In this document: positions 22,528 through 31,197 of the stretch, in pieces
How positions within the stretch are numbered: position 1 is the first letter of the stretch
Layout of the letters: each line of letters starts with the position of its first letter
Assembly (NCBI GenBank): GCA_031292195.1
Contig: JARLHP010000086.1
Span: 1 to 42,948 of the forward strand
Source of the DNA: Syntrophobacteraceae bacterium
Lineage (GTDB): Bacteria > Desulfobacterota > Syntrophobacteria > Syntrophobacterales > Syntrophobacteraceae
Reading direction: 5' to 3'
DNA length: 42,948 nt
The notes under the pieces: generated by a model
What the model was told of the DNA's origin: nothing
The model's input: only the letters and a program-made list of their open reading frames with translations
Database searches by the model: none
Position numbers and translations under genes: made by a program

Positions 22528-24144
22528 ATGTCTGAAGATCAAAACAGAGTTTTTTTCGATGTGCTCACGCCAGTCAATTTTCTGAGCCGCAGCGAGTCGA
22601 TTTACCCGGATAAAACCGCCGTCGTCTACGAGGACAAGCGGTACACCTACCGGGATTTCTACGGCAGGGTAAACCGTTTGGCAAGCGCTTTAAAGAAGAT
22701 CGGAGTGGGCAAGGGCGACAAGGTTGCCTTTATTTGTCCCAACACCCCTCCCATGCTGGAAGCCCACTATGCCGTGCCCATGATCGGCGCCGCGCTTGTA
22801 AGCGTCAATATCCGCCTTTCGCCGCGCGAAATAGCCTATATATTGAATCACTCGGATTCAACAGCTCTGTTCGTGGACAACGAATTTGCCAATTTGGTTC
22901 AGTCTGTAATGGGCGAACTGACCAATATCAAGACGGTGGTCAATATCTGCGACATCAGCAGCGAAAAGCCCTTAGACGGCATGGAATACGAAGAGTTCCT
23001 GCAGACCGGCTCGGATGCGCCCATGGCGCCTGTTGTGGACGACGAATACCAGGTGGCCACCATCAATTACACCAGCGGCACCACAGGGCTTCCCAAAGGC
23101 GTAATGTATCACCATCGCGGAGCATACTTGAACGCCCTGGGGGAAGCCGTGGAATTCAGCCTGACCTCGCGGTCCAACTATTTGTGGACACTGCCGATGT
23201 TCCACTGCAACGGCTGGTGCTACACCTGGGGTGTCACGGCCATGGGCGGCACTCACGTTTGTCTGCGTAGAGTCGTTCCCGAAGAGATCTACCGGTTGGT
23301 TGAAAGAGAAAATATTTCCCACCTGTGCGCCGCTCCCACGGTCCTGATCGGCATGGCCAACTATCCCGGCGCAAAAGACGTGAAATTCAAGCAGCAGCTC
23401 CAGGTGATAACCGCCGGCGCCCCGCCCGCCCCCGCGGTTATCAAGAACATGGAGGAGCTGGGGGTAAACGTCACGCAGGTTTACGGCCTGACTGAGGTCT
23501 ACGGCCCCCACAGCATATGCGAATGGCAGACCAAGTGGGATAGCCTGACGCTTGAAGAAAGGGCCCACATAAAGGCGCGCCAGGGCGTGGCCTATGTCAC
23601 CGCCCTTCACCTGGACGTGGTCGACCCCATCACCATGCAGCCGGTCCCCCGCGATGGAAAAACCATTGGGGAGATCGTCATGCGGGGCAACAACGTCATG
23701 CTCGGCTACTACAAGGACCCCAAAGCGACGGAAGTAGCGTTTGCCGGGGGCTGGTTCCACAGCGGAGACCTTGCCGCCATGCACCCGGACAACTACATCC
23801 AAATCATGGACCGTAAGAAGGACATCATCATCAGCGGCGGCGAAAATATTTCTACCGTGGAGGTGGAAAATGCCATTTACCAACACCCGGACGTGTTGGA
23901 AGTGGCCGTGGTGTCAACCCCCGACCCCAAATGGGGTGAAGTGCCCAAGGCTTTCGTGGTGTTAAAACCGGGCAGGACCCTTACGGAAAAAGACATCATA
24001 GATTATTGCAAGGAAAACCTTGCTCGTTTCAAAGCACCCAAAACGGTGGAGTTCGGGGAATTGCCCAAGACGGCCACCGGCAAGATCCAGAAGTTCAAGC
24101 TGCGCGACAAGGAGTGGGCCGGCCGGGAGCGGAAAGTGAATTAA
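22528..24144 (+). CDS. AMP-forming acyl-CoA synthetase (acyl-CoA ligase)
   Basis: A 538-residue ANL-superfamily enzyme that adenylates a carboxylate and transfers it to CoA. The ATP-binding loop is YTSGTTGLPKG (about 177-187), the A5-type motif is VYGLTEVYG, the hinge is DRKKDIIISGGENIS and the catalytic lysine lies in KTATGKIQKF. Sequence style is that of medium-chain FadD-like ligases. Known alkylsuccinate-degrading gene sets include such a ligase (AssK type), whereas toluene degraders usually use a CoA transferase (BbsEF), so it may activate the fumarate adduct. The substrate is not readable. The ATG at 22528 follows GAAGGGAGA; upstream in-frame starts extend into poorly conserved sequence. 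Confidence 0.88.
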   Translation: MSEDQNRVFFDVLTPVNFLSRSESIYPDKTAVVYEDKRYTYRDFYGRVNRLASALKKIGVGKGDKVAFICPNTPPMLEAHYAVPMIGAALVSVNIRLSPREIAYILNHSDSTALFVDNEFANLVQSVMGELTNIKTVVNICDISSEKPLDGMEYEEFLQTGSDAPMAPVVDDEYQVATINYTSGTTGLPKGVMYHHRGAYLNALGEAVEFSLTSRSNYLWTLPMFHCNGWCYTWGVTAMGGTHVCLRRVVPEEIYRLVERENISHLCAAPTVLIGMANYPGAKDVKFKQQLQVITAGAPPAPAVIKNMEELGVNVTQVYGLTEVYGPHSICEWQTKWDSLTLEERAHIKARQGVAYVTALHLDVVDPITMQPVPRDGKTIGEIVMRGNNVMLGYYKDPKATEVAFAGGWFHSGDLAAMHPDNYIQIMDRKKDIIISGGENISTVEVENAIYQHPDVLEVAVVSTPDPKWGEVPKAFVVLKPGRTLTEKDIIDYCKENLARFKAPKTVEFGELPKTATGKIQKFKLRDKEWAGRERKVN

Positions 24145-24188
24145 GCCTGCTCGACCGCGCTTACGCCACCAAGATGAAAGCGATCAAA

Positions 24189-24214
24189 AACGGCGCCCCG
24201 CCCGGGGCGCCGTT
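24189..24214 (-). terminator. Intrinsic terminator, best read on the minus strand
   Basis: AACGGCGCCCCG (24189-24200) pairs perfectly with CGGGGCGCCGTT (24203-24214). On the minus strand the stem is followed by a T-run (the AAAAA at 24186-24190), giving a rho-independent terminator for the tmk-side transcript. On the plus strand the T-run is absent, so it would end the CoA ligase message less efficiently. Confidence 0.6.
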
Positions 24215-24480
24215 AATCGCCGGAGTGGAATCCCGGGGGGACAATGGTTTGGTTGTGGGAAAGGGCCGCCCTTTAAAAGCACGGTTTGCCGGATCGTAAT
24301 TTGAGCGCAAATGACAATCCGGGTGAGAAAAGGGAGTTCACGCCATGGCATTTCGAGTCTCCTTTCCATGGCGCCTGCTCTCAAAAAGCGCCATCCCCGC
24401 ACACCCGTCGCCAATCAACCCTGCGGCAATGATGACGTGCCGGCCGGTAGCCCTTTCGACGGCGCCCGGAGGAACCGTAG

Positions 24481-24508
24481 GTTGGGCTAAGCGGTAGCGC
24501 AGCCCAAC
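24481..24508. repeat. Short interspersed palindrome (GTTGGGCT type)
   Basis: GTTGGGCT (24481-24488) pairs with AGCCCAAC (24501-24508), and an inner GCG/CGC pair extends the structure. It resembles widely dispersed bacterial palindromic repeats and is similar in design to the element at 16770. Confidence 0.55.
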
Positions 24509-24523
24509 AAGATCCGCGGGATG

Positions 24524-25171
24524 TCAGCGCCCGATTTCAGCCAGCCAGAACCGTTTGCGGAAATCTTCCACCACCTCTTCGAGCGGCATGGAACCGTCCA
24601 GGAGCAGGAACCGCGAGGGTTCCTTGCGGGCGAGCGCAAGGTAGCCCTCGCGCACCTTGCGGTGAAACGCGCTCTCTTCCCGCTCGATCCGGTCCCGGGC
24701 CGCGCCGTCCCTTCCGCTCAGCCTGGAGGCGGCCAGATCGACATCGCAGTCCAGCAGGACCGTTTTGTCCGGCATGAGTCCGCCTGTCGCCCAGTGTTGA
24801 ATCATGGCCAGATGCTCCAGGTCGAAGCCGCGCGCAAACCCCTGGTAGGCGAAGGTGGCGTCCACGAACCGGTCCGCCAGGACCCACGCGCCTTTTGCCA
24901 TGGCCGGAGAGATGACCTGCCAGGTGAGTTGCGCCCGGCTGGCGCTGTAGAGAAGCACCTCGGCCCTGCCGGTCATCTCGGAGGAAGCCGGATCGAGCAG
25001 GATCTGGCGGATCTTTTCGCCGATCGGTGTGCCTCCCGGCTCGCGCACCCTGATGTAGGGGATGGAGGCCTCCGTCAGCCAGCCCGCCAAACGGTCCATG
25101 AGGGTGCTCTTGCCGCAGCCGTCGATCCCCTCGAAACTTATGAATTTTGCCCGGAGCCTGGAATCGTTCAT
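24524..25171 (-). CDS. tmk: Thymidylate kinase
   Basis: A 215-residue dTMP kinase (dTMP + ATP to dTDP). The P-loop is FEGIDGCGKST near residue 13, the DRX-type motif is ADRFVDATFAYQG, and REPGGTPIGEKIR is the conserved thymidylate kinase block. Length is typical. It is the last gene of a thyX-dut-tmk set, 12 bases after the dUTPase-like gene. No strong ribosome site is visible, suggesting translational coupling. Confidence 0.93.
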   Translation of the reverse strand: MNDSRLRAKFISFEGIDGCGKSTLMDRLAGWLTEASIPYIRVREPGGTPIGEKIRQILLDPASSEMTGRAEVLLYSASRAQLTWQVISPAMAKGAWVLADRFVDATFAYQGFARGFDLEHLAMIQHWATGGLMPDKTVLLDCDVDLAASRLSGRDGAARDRIEREESAFHRKVREGYLALARKEPSRFLLLDGSMPLEEVVEDFRKRFWLAEIGR

Positions 25172-25183
25172 GGTCTTGAGACG

Positions 25184-25771
25184 TCAAATCTCGATGGTGC
25201 GGTTGTCATCTTCCGTTTTTGTGTCCTCGTTGTAATTTTTGCGCTGCCGCTCGAAGTTGATCCTGTTTTTGGCCACGTAGATCTTTTTGAGTTCCTGGAA
25301 ATCCAGCCCGAAAACGGCGCAGATTCGAAAAAGCACCTCCCACAGGTCCCCAACGGCCCTCTTGGCCTTCTCCGGTTTGAAACCGCCCCCTTTGGCCCAC
25401 CATTTCCACTTGAGGCTCCCCTGCAGGTCGTCTAGGGCCAGAAACGCAAGAATGGCGCATGAGTCGAATGAATCCCCGTTTGCACCCGGGCCGAAAGAAG
25501 GGACCTCCTCCGGGTTTAAGCCCACGATCTGGGAAAGACTCACCAGGAAATGAAGAATATCGACAATTTCCACCTTGCCGTTTTGAGTCGAAAGGCCCTG
25601 GTCGCGAACTTCCCGGATCAGTTCGGCAAGTTCGGCGGAAAGCGCCTTGCGGTAGTTTTCGATCCAGACCACCTTTTGTTCCGGATCGTTCATCGTCGCC
25701 TCGAAGTCCTTGCCGGTGTTTGCCAGCGTGTGGACGTTCAACTCCCACTGAAGAGAAAATATCTCCCGCAT
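25184..25771 (-). CDS. All-alpha dimeric dUTPase-like pyrophosphatase
   Basis: A 195-residue protein of the all-alpha NTP pyrophosphatase group resembling dimeric dUTPases: an opening MREIFSLQWELN, an EELAELIREV-like acidic helix (SAELAELIREVRD), NGKVEIVDILHFLVSL supplying the second acidic motif, and a long helical C-terminus. It would hydrolyse dUTP to dUMP, the substrate of ThyX encoded just upstream. The ATG at 25771 is preferred because the protein then begins at the conserved core; an in-frame extension to 25813 would overlap thyX. Confidence 0.78.
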   Translation of the reverse strand: MREIFSLQWELNVHTLANTGKDFEATMNDPEQKVVWIENYRKALSAELAELIREVRDQGLSTQNGKVEIVDILHFLVSLSQIVGLNPEEVPSFGPGANGDSFDSCAILAFLALDDLQGSLKWKWWAKGGGFKPEKAKRAVGDLWEVLFRICAVFGLDFQELKKIYVAKNRINFERQRKNYNEDTKTEDDNRTIEI

Positions 25772-25796
25772 CCCTATCCGTTTACTCCCGTCTGTG

Positions 25797-26804
25797 TCAG
25801 CACTCGAGGCCAAGGCCTTCGAAGTATTTCCTTACCTCTTTGGCGAGGAACCGTATCCGCGGATGGGCCTGGCCGGAGTCCCGGAGCATAATGAAATGCT
25901 TCCAGCCGCTCCACCTGCCGCTCACAAAGAGCTCGCTTTTCAAAAGGTTGGGCAGAATGTCCCGTGCGATCTCGGGCCTCAAGCCCCGTGCCAGATCTTC
26001 GCCGTACCAGTGAAAGAGCAGTTCCGCGCGCTTTTGCCACTCGCCGGCCAGAAGGTCGTCGGGGTCCGTCTCGCCCTTTTGGTCATCGTAGGAATTGTAC
26101 AATTCTTCGGGCAGAATGAGAACTATGCCCCTGTTTCCATAATTTACGTAGCGCGTGCTCTCCTGGGTGAAGGAAAACACCCGGTGCCGCACGACTTCAT
26201 GGGTGATGCCCCGGTCGCACACGAACTTGAAGACAAAGACCGGAAGGTCGGACGAGAGGTCGCTTTTAAGCAGCCGGAGCTGTTCCTCTTCGCCCACCAG
26301 CGTTGCCCGGCAGGGGATCGGACACTCCTGGCCCGGAGTGCCCGGGTCCGCAAAAATGGCCGGAAAAAACCGCCCGAGGCTTTGAAGAAAAAAGTCGTGC
26401 ATGCTTTTACGCGGCTTCAAAAGGTCCAGCGTGTCGATCCACGCCCGGAAATTTCCGGCCATCAAAAAACCGTCGCCGGAAGGAATTGGGTGGATGCGGT
26501 GAAAACCGAGCCTGTCGCGCAGCGCTTCGAGCATCATTTCAAAGGTTATAGGGGCTTCCGAGCCACCGATCGGGACTTCGGGGTCTTTTTCGATCCTTAG
26601 CACGATGTTGCTGTGTTCGAGCACCGACAGATGGCCGTGCGACTTGAGCATCAGCACAAATTTTCTGGCCGAATCCTCCGTTATCTTGTCCTCGGATTTA
26701 TAGGCGGTCCTTCCGCACAGCTCGACAAGACGCAAAGCGCGGTTTTCATCGGCCGGCGCCGGACCGTACGCGGAGACCGAACTTTTGACGAACCGAACAG
26801 ACAT
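25797..26804 (-). CDS. thyX: Flavin-dependent thymidylate synthase ThyX
   Basis: A 335-residue ThyX, which makes dTMP from dUMP using FAD and methylene-tetrahydrofolate. The signature RHRxxSxxxxSxR is seen as RHRVFSFTQESTRY. The region HGHLSVLEHSN is the conserved N-terminal FAD/dUMP block. It is longer than the roughly 220-250 residues of many ThyX proteins, with extra sequence in the middle and at the C-terminus. GGAGGGTG precedes the ATG. First gene of the thymidylate set; the dUTPase-like gene starts 25 bases after its stop. Confidence 0.93.
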   Translation of the reverse strand: MSVRFVKSSVSAYGPAPADENRALRLVELCGRTAYKSEDKITEDSARKFVLMLKSHGHLSVLEHSNIVLRIEKDPEVPIGGSEAPITFEMMLEALRDRLGFHRIHPIPSGDGFLMAGNFRAWIDTLDLLKPRKSMHDFFLQSLGRFFPAIFADPGTPGQECPIPCRATLVGEEEQLRLLKSDLSSDLPVFVFKFVCDRGITHEVVRHRVFSFTQESTRYVNYGNRGIVLILPEELYNSYDDQKGETDPDDLLAGEWQKRAELLFHWYGEDLARGLRPEIARDILPNLLKSELFVSGRWSGWKHFIMLRDSGQAHPRIRFLAKEVRKYFEGLGLEC

Positions 26805-26877
26805 AACACCCTCCTTTGTGGAAACATCGCTCCGTGCGCCGAATCGCTGGTTCTAAAAGCCCGAAGCCGAAGGCCTC

Positions 26878-26938
26878 GGGCAACCCGGCTGCGGCGGCAC
26901 GCCGCTCGGGGCAACCCGGGAGCGTCGGCACGCCGCCC
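26878..26938 (-). repeat. Two-copy 31-bp tandem repeat
   Basis: GGGCAACCCGG followed by a CGGCACGCCGC-type block occurs at 26878-26907 and again, diverged, at 26909-26938, immediately after the icd stop codon and upstream of thyX. It could form a GC hairpin in the spacer. Function unknown. Confidence 0.5.
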
Positions 26939-26940
26939 GC

Positions 26941-28176
26941 TCAACTCATGTGGTCGATTATCGCCCGGCCGAAGGCGGAGCACCCCACCTCTTTGGCCCC
27001 CTTCATCTGCCGGGCCAGATCGTAGGTGGCAATTCCAGCCCCGATGGTGCGCTCGATAGCCTCTTCAATGAGCTTCGCAGCCTCCACCCACCCCAGGTGA
27101 TCGAGCATCATGGCGCCGGAAAGAATCACCGAGCCGGGGTTCACCTTATCCAGGCCCGCATATTTGGGCGCCGTTCCGTGAGTGGCCTCGAACACCGCCG
27201 CCTCATCTCCGATGTTTGCCCCCGGCGCCATTCCCAGGCCGCCGACCTGCGCGGCCAGCGCATCGGAGAGGTAGTCTCCGTTCAAATTGGGCGTGGCAAT
27301 CACACTGTATTCTTCCGGCCTTAGCAGCACTTGCTGAAACATCGAGTCGGCGATTCGCTCCTTGATCACCACTTTGCCTTCCGGCGCTTTTCCCCCGTGC
27401 GCCGACTGAACTTCCTCTTCGGTCACGGTGCGATCCGCGAATTCCTCCTTCGCCAGTTCAAAGCCCCATTTGCGAAAAGCCCCTTCCGTGTATTTCATGA
27501 TGTTTCCCTTGTGGACCAGGGTGACGGAAGGAAGTCCACGATTGATGGCGTGGGCTATGGCGCGCCGCACCAGCCTTTTGGTTCCCCCGGGGCTGATCGG
27601 TTTTACCCCGACGCCCGATTTGGCGGGAAGAGTGACGTTGAAAGTGTCCAGAAGAAAGCGTGTGAACCTTTCGGCTTCAGGAGACCCCGATTCCCATTCG
27701 ATCCCCGCATAGACGTCCTCGGTATTTTCCCGGTACACGATCATGTTGACTCTTTCCGGGTGGCGAACGGGCGAGGGAATGCCCGGGAAATATCTCACGG
27801 GACGGATGCACGCATAAAGATCGAGGACTCGTCTAATCGTAACGTTGAGGCTCCTCATGCCGGTCCCCACCGGGGTGGTGAGCGGACCCTTGATGGCTAC
27901 CACGCACTTTCTGATCAGCTCGATGGTCTTTGCGGGAAGCGGCTCCCCGGTTTCCTTCATACTCCTCGCACCAGCCAGGAGTTCGAACCAGTGGAGCTTT
28001 TTTTGCCCGCCGTAAGCTTTGAGCACCGCCGCATCCAATACCGGCCGCGCCGCAGCCCAGATGTCCGGGCCGCTTCCGTCCCCCTCGATAAAACCGATGT
28101 TGGGGTTGGGCGGCACGCTCATCGCCCCCTGTGCGTCCTGCGTGATCCATTCCCCACTCATGGGTGTTTCTTGCAT
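26941..28176 (-). CDS. icd: Isocitrate dehydrogenase, NADP-dependent
   Basis: A 411-residue NADP-type isocitrate dehydrogenase (isocitrate to 2-oxoglutarate and CO2). [11 protein letters not shown] is the substrate loop containing the serine phosphorylated in E. coli Icd. [11 protein letters not shown] and [17 protein letters not shown] are family motifs. NADP specificity is indicated by APKYAG (Lys-Tyr pair) and TYDLARQM (Tyr...Arg), which match the E. coli determinants. AAGGGAAAG precedes the ATG. It follows prmA by 12 bases. Confidence 0.94.
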   Translation of the reverse strand: MQETPMSGEWITQDAQGAMSVPPNPNIGFIEGDGSGPDIWAAARPVLDAAVLKAYGGQKKLHWFELLAGARSMKETGEPLPAKTIELIRKCVVAIKGPLTTPVGTGMRSLNVTIRRVLDLYACIRPVRYFPGIPSPVRHPERVNMIVYRENTEDVYAGIEWESGSPEAERFTRFLLDTFNVTLPAKSGVGVKPISPGGTKRLVRRAIAHAINRGLPSVTLVHKGNIMKYTEGAFRKWGFELAKEEFADRTVTEEEVQSAHGGKAPEGKVVIKERIADSMFQQVLLRPEEYSVIATPNLNGDYLSDALAAQVGGLGMAPGANIGDEAAVFEATHGTAPKYAGLDKVNPGSVILSGAMMLDHLGWVEAAKLIEEAIERTIGAGIATYDLARQMKGAKEVGCSAFGRAIIDHMS

Positions 28177-28188
28177 GCACTTTCCCTT

Positions 28189-29049
28189 TCACTTCGCAAA
28201 GGCCAAAAGAACCCATTCACCGGCTGATGACCTGCCGACGGGGGCAAGGCCCATTTTTTCATACTCGGCGCACACCTGATCGGCCTGTTCGGCCAGGATA
28301 CCGCTAAGCCCCAGGCGCCCTCCCTCCCGCAACCGGGAGGAAATCGTGCGCGCCATCCGGATGAGAGGCCCCGATTCTATATTGGAAACAACAACGTCGA
28401 ATTGGTCTTCGACCTCTTCAGGCGTAGAGCACAACAACCGTATTTTACCCGAAAGTCCGTTTAACAAGACGTTTTCTTTGGCCGTTTCGACGGCCTCCGG
28501 ATCGTTGTCGACCCCCACGATTTGGTCGAACCCGAGCAGGGCGGCGCCGATGGCCAGTATTCCGGAGCCTGTGCCTACGTCGAGAAGCGACCCCCGGGGG
28601 GAGCCGCCGTGCAAAAGGCAGCTTTCAAGCCACTCGAGGCACAGCCGCGTCGTCTCATGGTGCCCGGTCCCGAAGGCGCGCCCGGGATCGATTCGTATGA
28701 TCAGCCTCTCCGGGTCGCGGGGTACCTCTTCCCAGGTCGGGGTGACAAGAAATCGCCTTCCCACTGAAAGGGGCTTGAAATGCTCCTTCCACTTCCTGGA
28801 CCAGTCTTCGTCGGGTACCTCCGAGAAGGAAATTTTCCCCGGCGCCTCGCCTGGCTGCGGAACCACACTATCGACGATCCGCCCCAGCCGCTCCTTTTCC
28901 GCGGCAAACCGCTTTGCCGCCAGGTACATGCGGAGCCCGCCCGAAATGAATTCCACACTCACCCCGAAGGCCTCGGCAAGTTCCGATGCCAGGATCTCGG
29001 CCGCGTCCGCCCCGCAAATTATATCTATGCACACCCAGTTTTCGTTCAA
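28189..29049 (-). CDS. prmA: Ribosomal protein L11 methyltransferase
   Basis: A 286-residue SAM-dependent methyltransferase. The PrmA-specific block RIDPGRAFGTGHHETTRLC precedes the SAM motif LLDVGTGSGILAIGAALLG, and VVSNIESGPL is the NPPY-like catalytic-region motif. The N-terminal substrate-recruitment domain is present. The start appears to be TTG at 29049 with GGGGTG upstream. It sits between ridA and icd, 12 bases from each, so these three genes form one transcript. Confidence 0.92.
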   Translation of the reverse strand: MNENWVCIDIICGADAAEILASELAEAFGVSVEFISGGLRMYLAAKRFAAEKERLGRIVDSVVPQPGEAPGKISFSEVPDEDWSRKWKEHFKPLSVGRRFLVTPTWEEVPRDPERLIIRIDPGRAFGTGHHETTRLCLEWLESCLLHGGSPRGSLLDVGTGSGILAIGAALLGFDQIVGVDNDPEAVETAKENVLLNGLSGKIRLLCSTPEEVEDQFDVVVSNIESGPLIRMARTISSRLREGGRLGLSGILAEQADQVCAEYEKMGLAPVGRSSAGEWVLLAFAK

Positions 29050-29061
29050 AAAACACCCCGT

Positions 29062-29451
29062 TCACGCAGGCGGCGACACCGCCACGCATTTTATCTCCAC
29101 CATCACCCCTTTGGGCAACCCCTTTACCTCCACAACGGCTCTGGCAGGCTTGTGGGCCGAGAAGAACTCTTCGTAGACCTGGTTGAAAGCCGCAAACTGG
29201 CTAATATCGGTTACAAAAACATCCACCGCAACAACTTTCTCCAGACCGACGCCCGAAGCGATAAGGATCTGCTTCAGGTTTTCGAGCGACTGCCTCGCCT
29301 GATCGACAAAACCTCCGCTCACAATTTCTCCGCTCCGTGGATCGATCGGAATCTGGCCGCTAACGAAAACGAATCCGTTTGCCCTGACCGCCTGCGAATA
29401 AGGCCCGATAGCGGCGGGCGCCTTATCGGTGCGTATCGTCTCAACGCTCAT
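29062..29451 (-). CDS. ridA: RidA family reactive intermediate deaminase
   Basis: A 129-residue RidA/YjgF protein of normal length, which hydrolyses 2-aminoacrylate-type enamines. IGPYSQAV near the start, FVSGQIPID, and the C-terminal signature KPARAVVEVKGLPKGVMVEI with the substrate-binding arginine are all present. An AGGAGG ribosome site precedes the ATG. First gene of the ridA-prmA-icd set. Confidence 0.94.
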   Translation of the reverse strand: MSVETIRTDKAPAAIGPYSQAVRANGFVFVSGQIPIDPRSGEIVSGGFVDQARQSLENLKQILIASGVGLEKVVAVDVFVTDISQFAAFNQVYEEFFSAHKPARAVVEVKGLPKGVMVEIKCVAVSPPA

Positions 29452-29626
29452 TTTTTCCCTCCTCCTTGCGAAGCAGTAGAAGTTGTCGTTGCCGGTACCT
29501 TAAAGTAACGACATAGATTGTTCAAATCCATTTTTCACCTTATTATGAAGAGCGTAAGGGAAGAAATGACAAATTGTAATTTGGGAATTGGGAATTGCTC
29601 ATAAAAAACAAACAACGGAGTGATTG

Positions 29627-30865
29627 ATGAAACGGATCGGCGCCAGAAAGATATTCATGGGATTGATTGTTTGCGCCCTGGTGGGCTTGGGCGGCGCGAT
29701 GACCGGCGCAGTGCTGGACCGGGCGGTCGTTGCCAAAATGTATTCGCAAGACGATCCGGGACTCGATTACAAGCTCATATCCCAGGCATGGGAACTGATC
29801 CAGGAAAGATACGTGGACCGCTCCGCCATCCGCCCCACCAAACTCACTTACGGAGCTATAACGGGGATGGTGAACGCCTTGGGGGATACCGGGCACAGCA
29901 GTTTCCTCGACCCCGATATGGTCGCTATCGAGGCCCACTACCTCCAGGGCAATTTCAGCGGCATTGGCGCCCAGATCCAGATCAAAAACGGCCACGTCGT
30001 AATCCTCGCTCCGCTCGACGGCTCTCCGGCGCTGCACGCCGGTCTTAAAACCGGCGACATCATCATGAAAGTCAACGGCAAGGACATCACCGGGCTTCCC
30101 CTGGAGCAGGTCGTGACGCGCATCGCGGGAAAGGCCGGCACGTCGGTGGAGTTGACCATCATGGACCCCAAAACGGGGCAGTCCAGGCGCTTGACGATCG
30201 TTAGGGCCAAGATCAACGTTAAAAATGTGACATGGGCCTTCGTGCCCGGAACGAAAATCGCCGATCTCCGGATAGCCGGTTTCAGTGAAGGAATCTCAAA
30301 AGCGGTCCGAAATGCCCTGAGGGAGATCCAAGAGCAGAGGGCCGCGGGGTTGCTCCTGGACATGCGCGACAACCCCGGAGGCGTGTTGAATGAGGCAGTC
30401 GCAACGGCCAGCCAGTTTCTTAGCAGCGGGACCGTCGTGCTCCAAAAGAACAGCAAAGGCGAAACCAAGCCGATCCCGGTTCAGTCTGGTGGTCTGGCCA
30501 CCAGCATTCCCATGGTGGTGCTGATTAACCAGGGGACCGCCAGCGGGGCGGAAATCGTCGCGGGAGCGCTAAAAGACGCAAACCGGGCTACGCTGGTGGG
30601 AGAAAAAACCTTCGGCACCGGCACCGTGCTCCAGGAATTCCGCCTCTCGGACGGTTCTGCCATCCTTCTGGCCATCGCCGAGTGGCTCACACCGGCCGGC
30701 CACGTCATATGGCACAAGGGCATCGAACCTGACGTGAAAGTGAGCTTGCCGCCCTCCATCATGCCGCTTTACCCGGAAAAAGAAAAGGGCATGTCCAGCG
30801 CTCAGCTCAAGGTGAGGGGGGATGCCCAACTGATGAAGGCAGTCCAACTGCTGCAAAAACGGTAA
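29627..30865 (+). CDS. S41-family C-terminal processing protease with PDZ domain
   Basis: A 412-residue CtpA-type periplasmic serine protease. An N-terminal membrane segment (IFMGLIVCALVGLGGAMTGAVL) acts as signal or anchor. The PDZ domain spans about residues 95-180 (GIGAQIQI, LHAGLKTGDIIMKVNG). The catalytic serine lies in NQGTASGAEI and the lysine in GEKTFGTG, the Ser-Lys dyad of tail-specific proteases. CGGAG lies just upstream of the ATG at 29627. It is divergent from ridA and monocistronic, ending at a strong terminator. Confidence 0.92.
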   Translation: MKRIGARKIFMGLIVCALVGLGGAMTGAVLDRAVVAKMYSQDDPGLDYKLISQAWELIQERYVDRSAIRPTKLTYGAITGMVNALGDTGHSSFLDPDMVAIEAHYLQGNFSGIGAQIQIKNGHVVILAPLDGSPALHAGLKTGDIIMKVNGKDITGLPLEQVVTRIAGKAGTSVELTIMDPKTGQSRRLTIVRAKINVKNVTWAFVPGTKIADLRIAGFSEGISKAVRNALREIQEQRAAGLLLDMRDNPGGVLNEAVATASQFLSSGTVVLQKNSKGETKPIPVQSGGLATSIPMVVLINQGTASGAEIVAGALKDANRATLVGEKTFGTGTVLQEFRLSDGSAILLAIAEWLTPAGHVIWHKGIEPDVKVSLPPSIMPLYPEKEKGMSSAQLKVRGDAQLMKAVQLLQKR

Positions 30866-30881
30866 CCGGTTGGTCGCAAGC

Positions 30882-30931
30882 AAAAAGGCAAAAACAAAAA
30901 GGGTTTCCCTTTTCTGTTTTTGCCTTTTTTT
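30882..30931 (+). terminator. Rho-independent terminator of the S41 protease gene
   Basis: An almost perfect long stem begins with AAAAAGGCAAAAAC at 30882 and closes with GTTTTTGCCTTTTTT ending near 30930, around an inner AAAAGGG-TTT-CCCTTTT hairpin. A run of T follows. It starts 16 bases after the stop codon. The A-run before the stem makes it usable from the other strand as well. Confidence 0.88.
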
Positions 30932-30991
30932 TACCAAAGAGGGCTCCACCTGGATTTTTCTGTTCCCTTGCCGCTCGCTTTCCTCTTCTCA

Positions 30992-31119
30992 GTCTAAAAG
31001 GTTAGACTCCGACTTTTTGCTTTTGACCTTAAAGATTGGTAACCTTTCGGTCCTATTATGAAAGGGTGCCGTCTAGAAATCTGGACTAAGAGAGAGGCTG
31101 TTTGTCTAAAGGGCTGGAC
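30992..31119. repeat. Three 16-bp GTCTA-N6-T(A/G)GAC repeats
   Basis: GTCTAAAAGGTTAGAC (30992-31007), GTCTAGAAATCTGGAC (31071-31086) and GTCTAAAGGGCTGGAC (31104-31119) share fixed ends and length and are imperfect palindromes. They lie between the convergent S41 protease and asparagine synthetase genes, where regulatory sites are not expected. The rest of the 332-bp spacer (30866-31197) holds the terminator and nothing else I can identify. Confidence 0.6.
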
Positions 31120-31197
31120 TGCGGTGGCAAATTCAGAGCGAAAAAAAAGTAAGTTTGACAAAAATTCGGATAGACCACAGCTTAAAACTTGAATATT

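Larger units (their letters stand above)
24145..24523. other. Convergent intergenic region, non-coding
   Basis: The 379 bases between the converging CoA ligase and tmk genes hold a strong GC hairpin (24189-24214), a short palindrome (24481-24508) and no credible gene. Confidence 0.6.

Noticed and set aside
24521-25435. Plus-strand open frame of about 300 codons over tmk and the dUTPase-like gene
   Set aside because: It lies opposite a textbook thymidylate kinase; composition is that of a shadow frame.
27331-28227. Plus-strand open frame of about 298 codons over icd
   Set aside because: Antisense to an intact isocitrate dehydrogenase, with no coherent domain.
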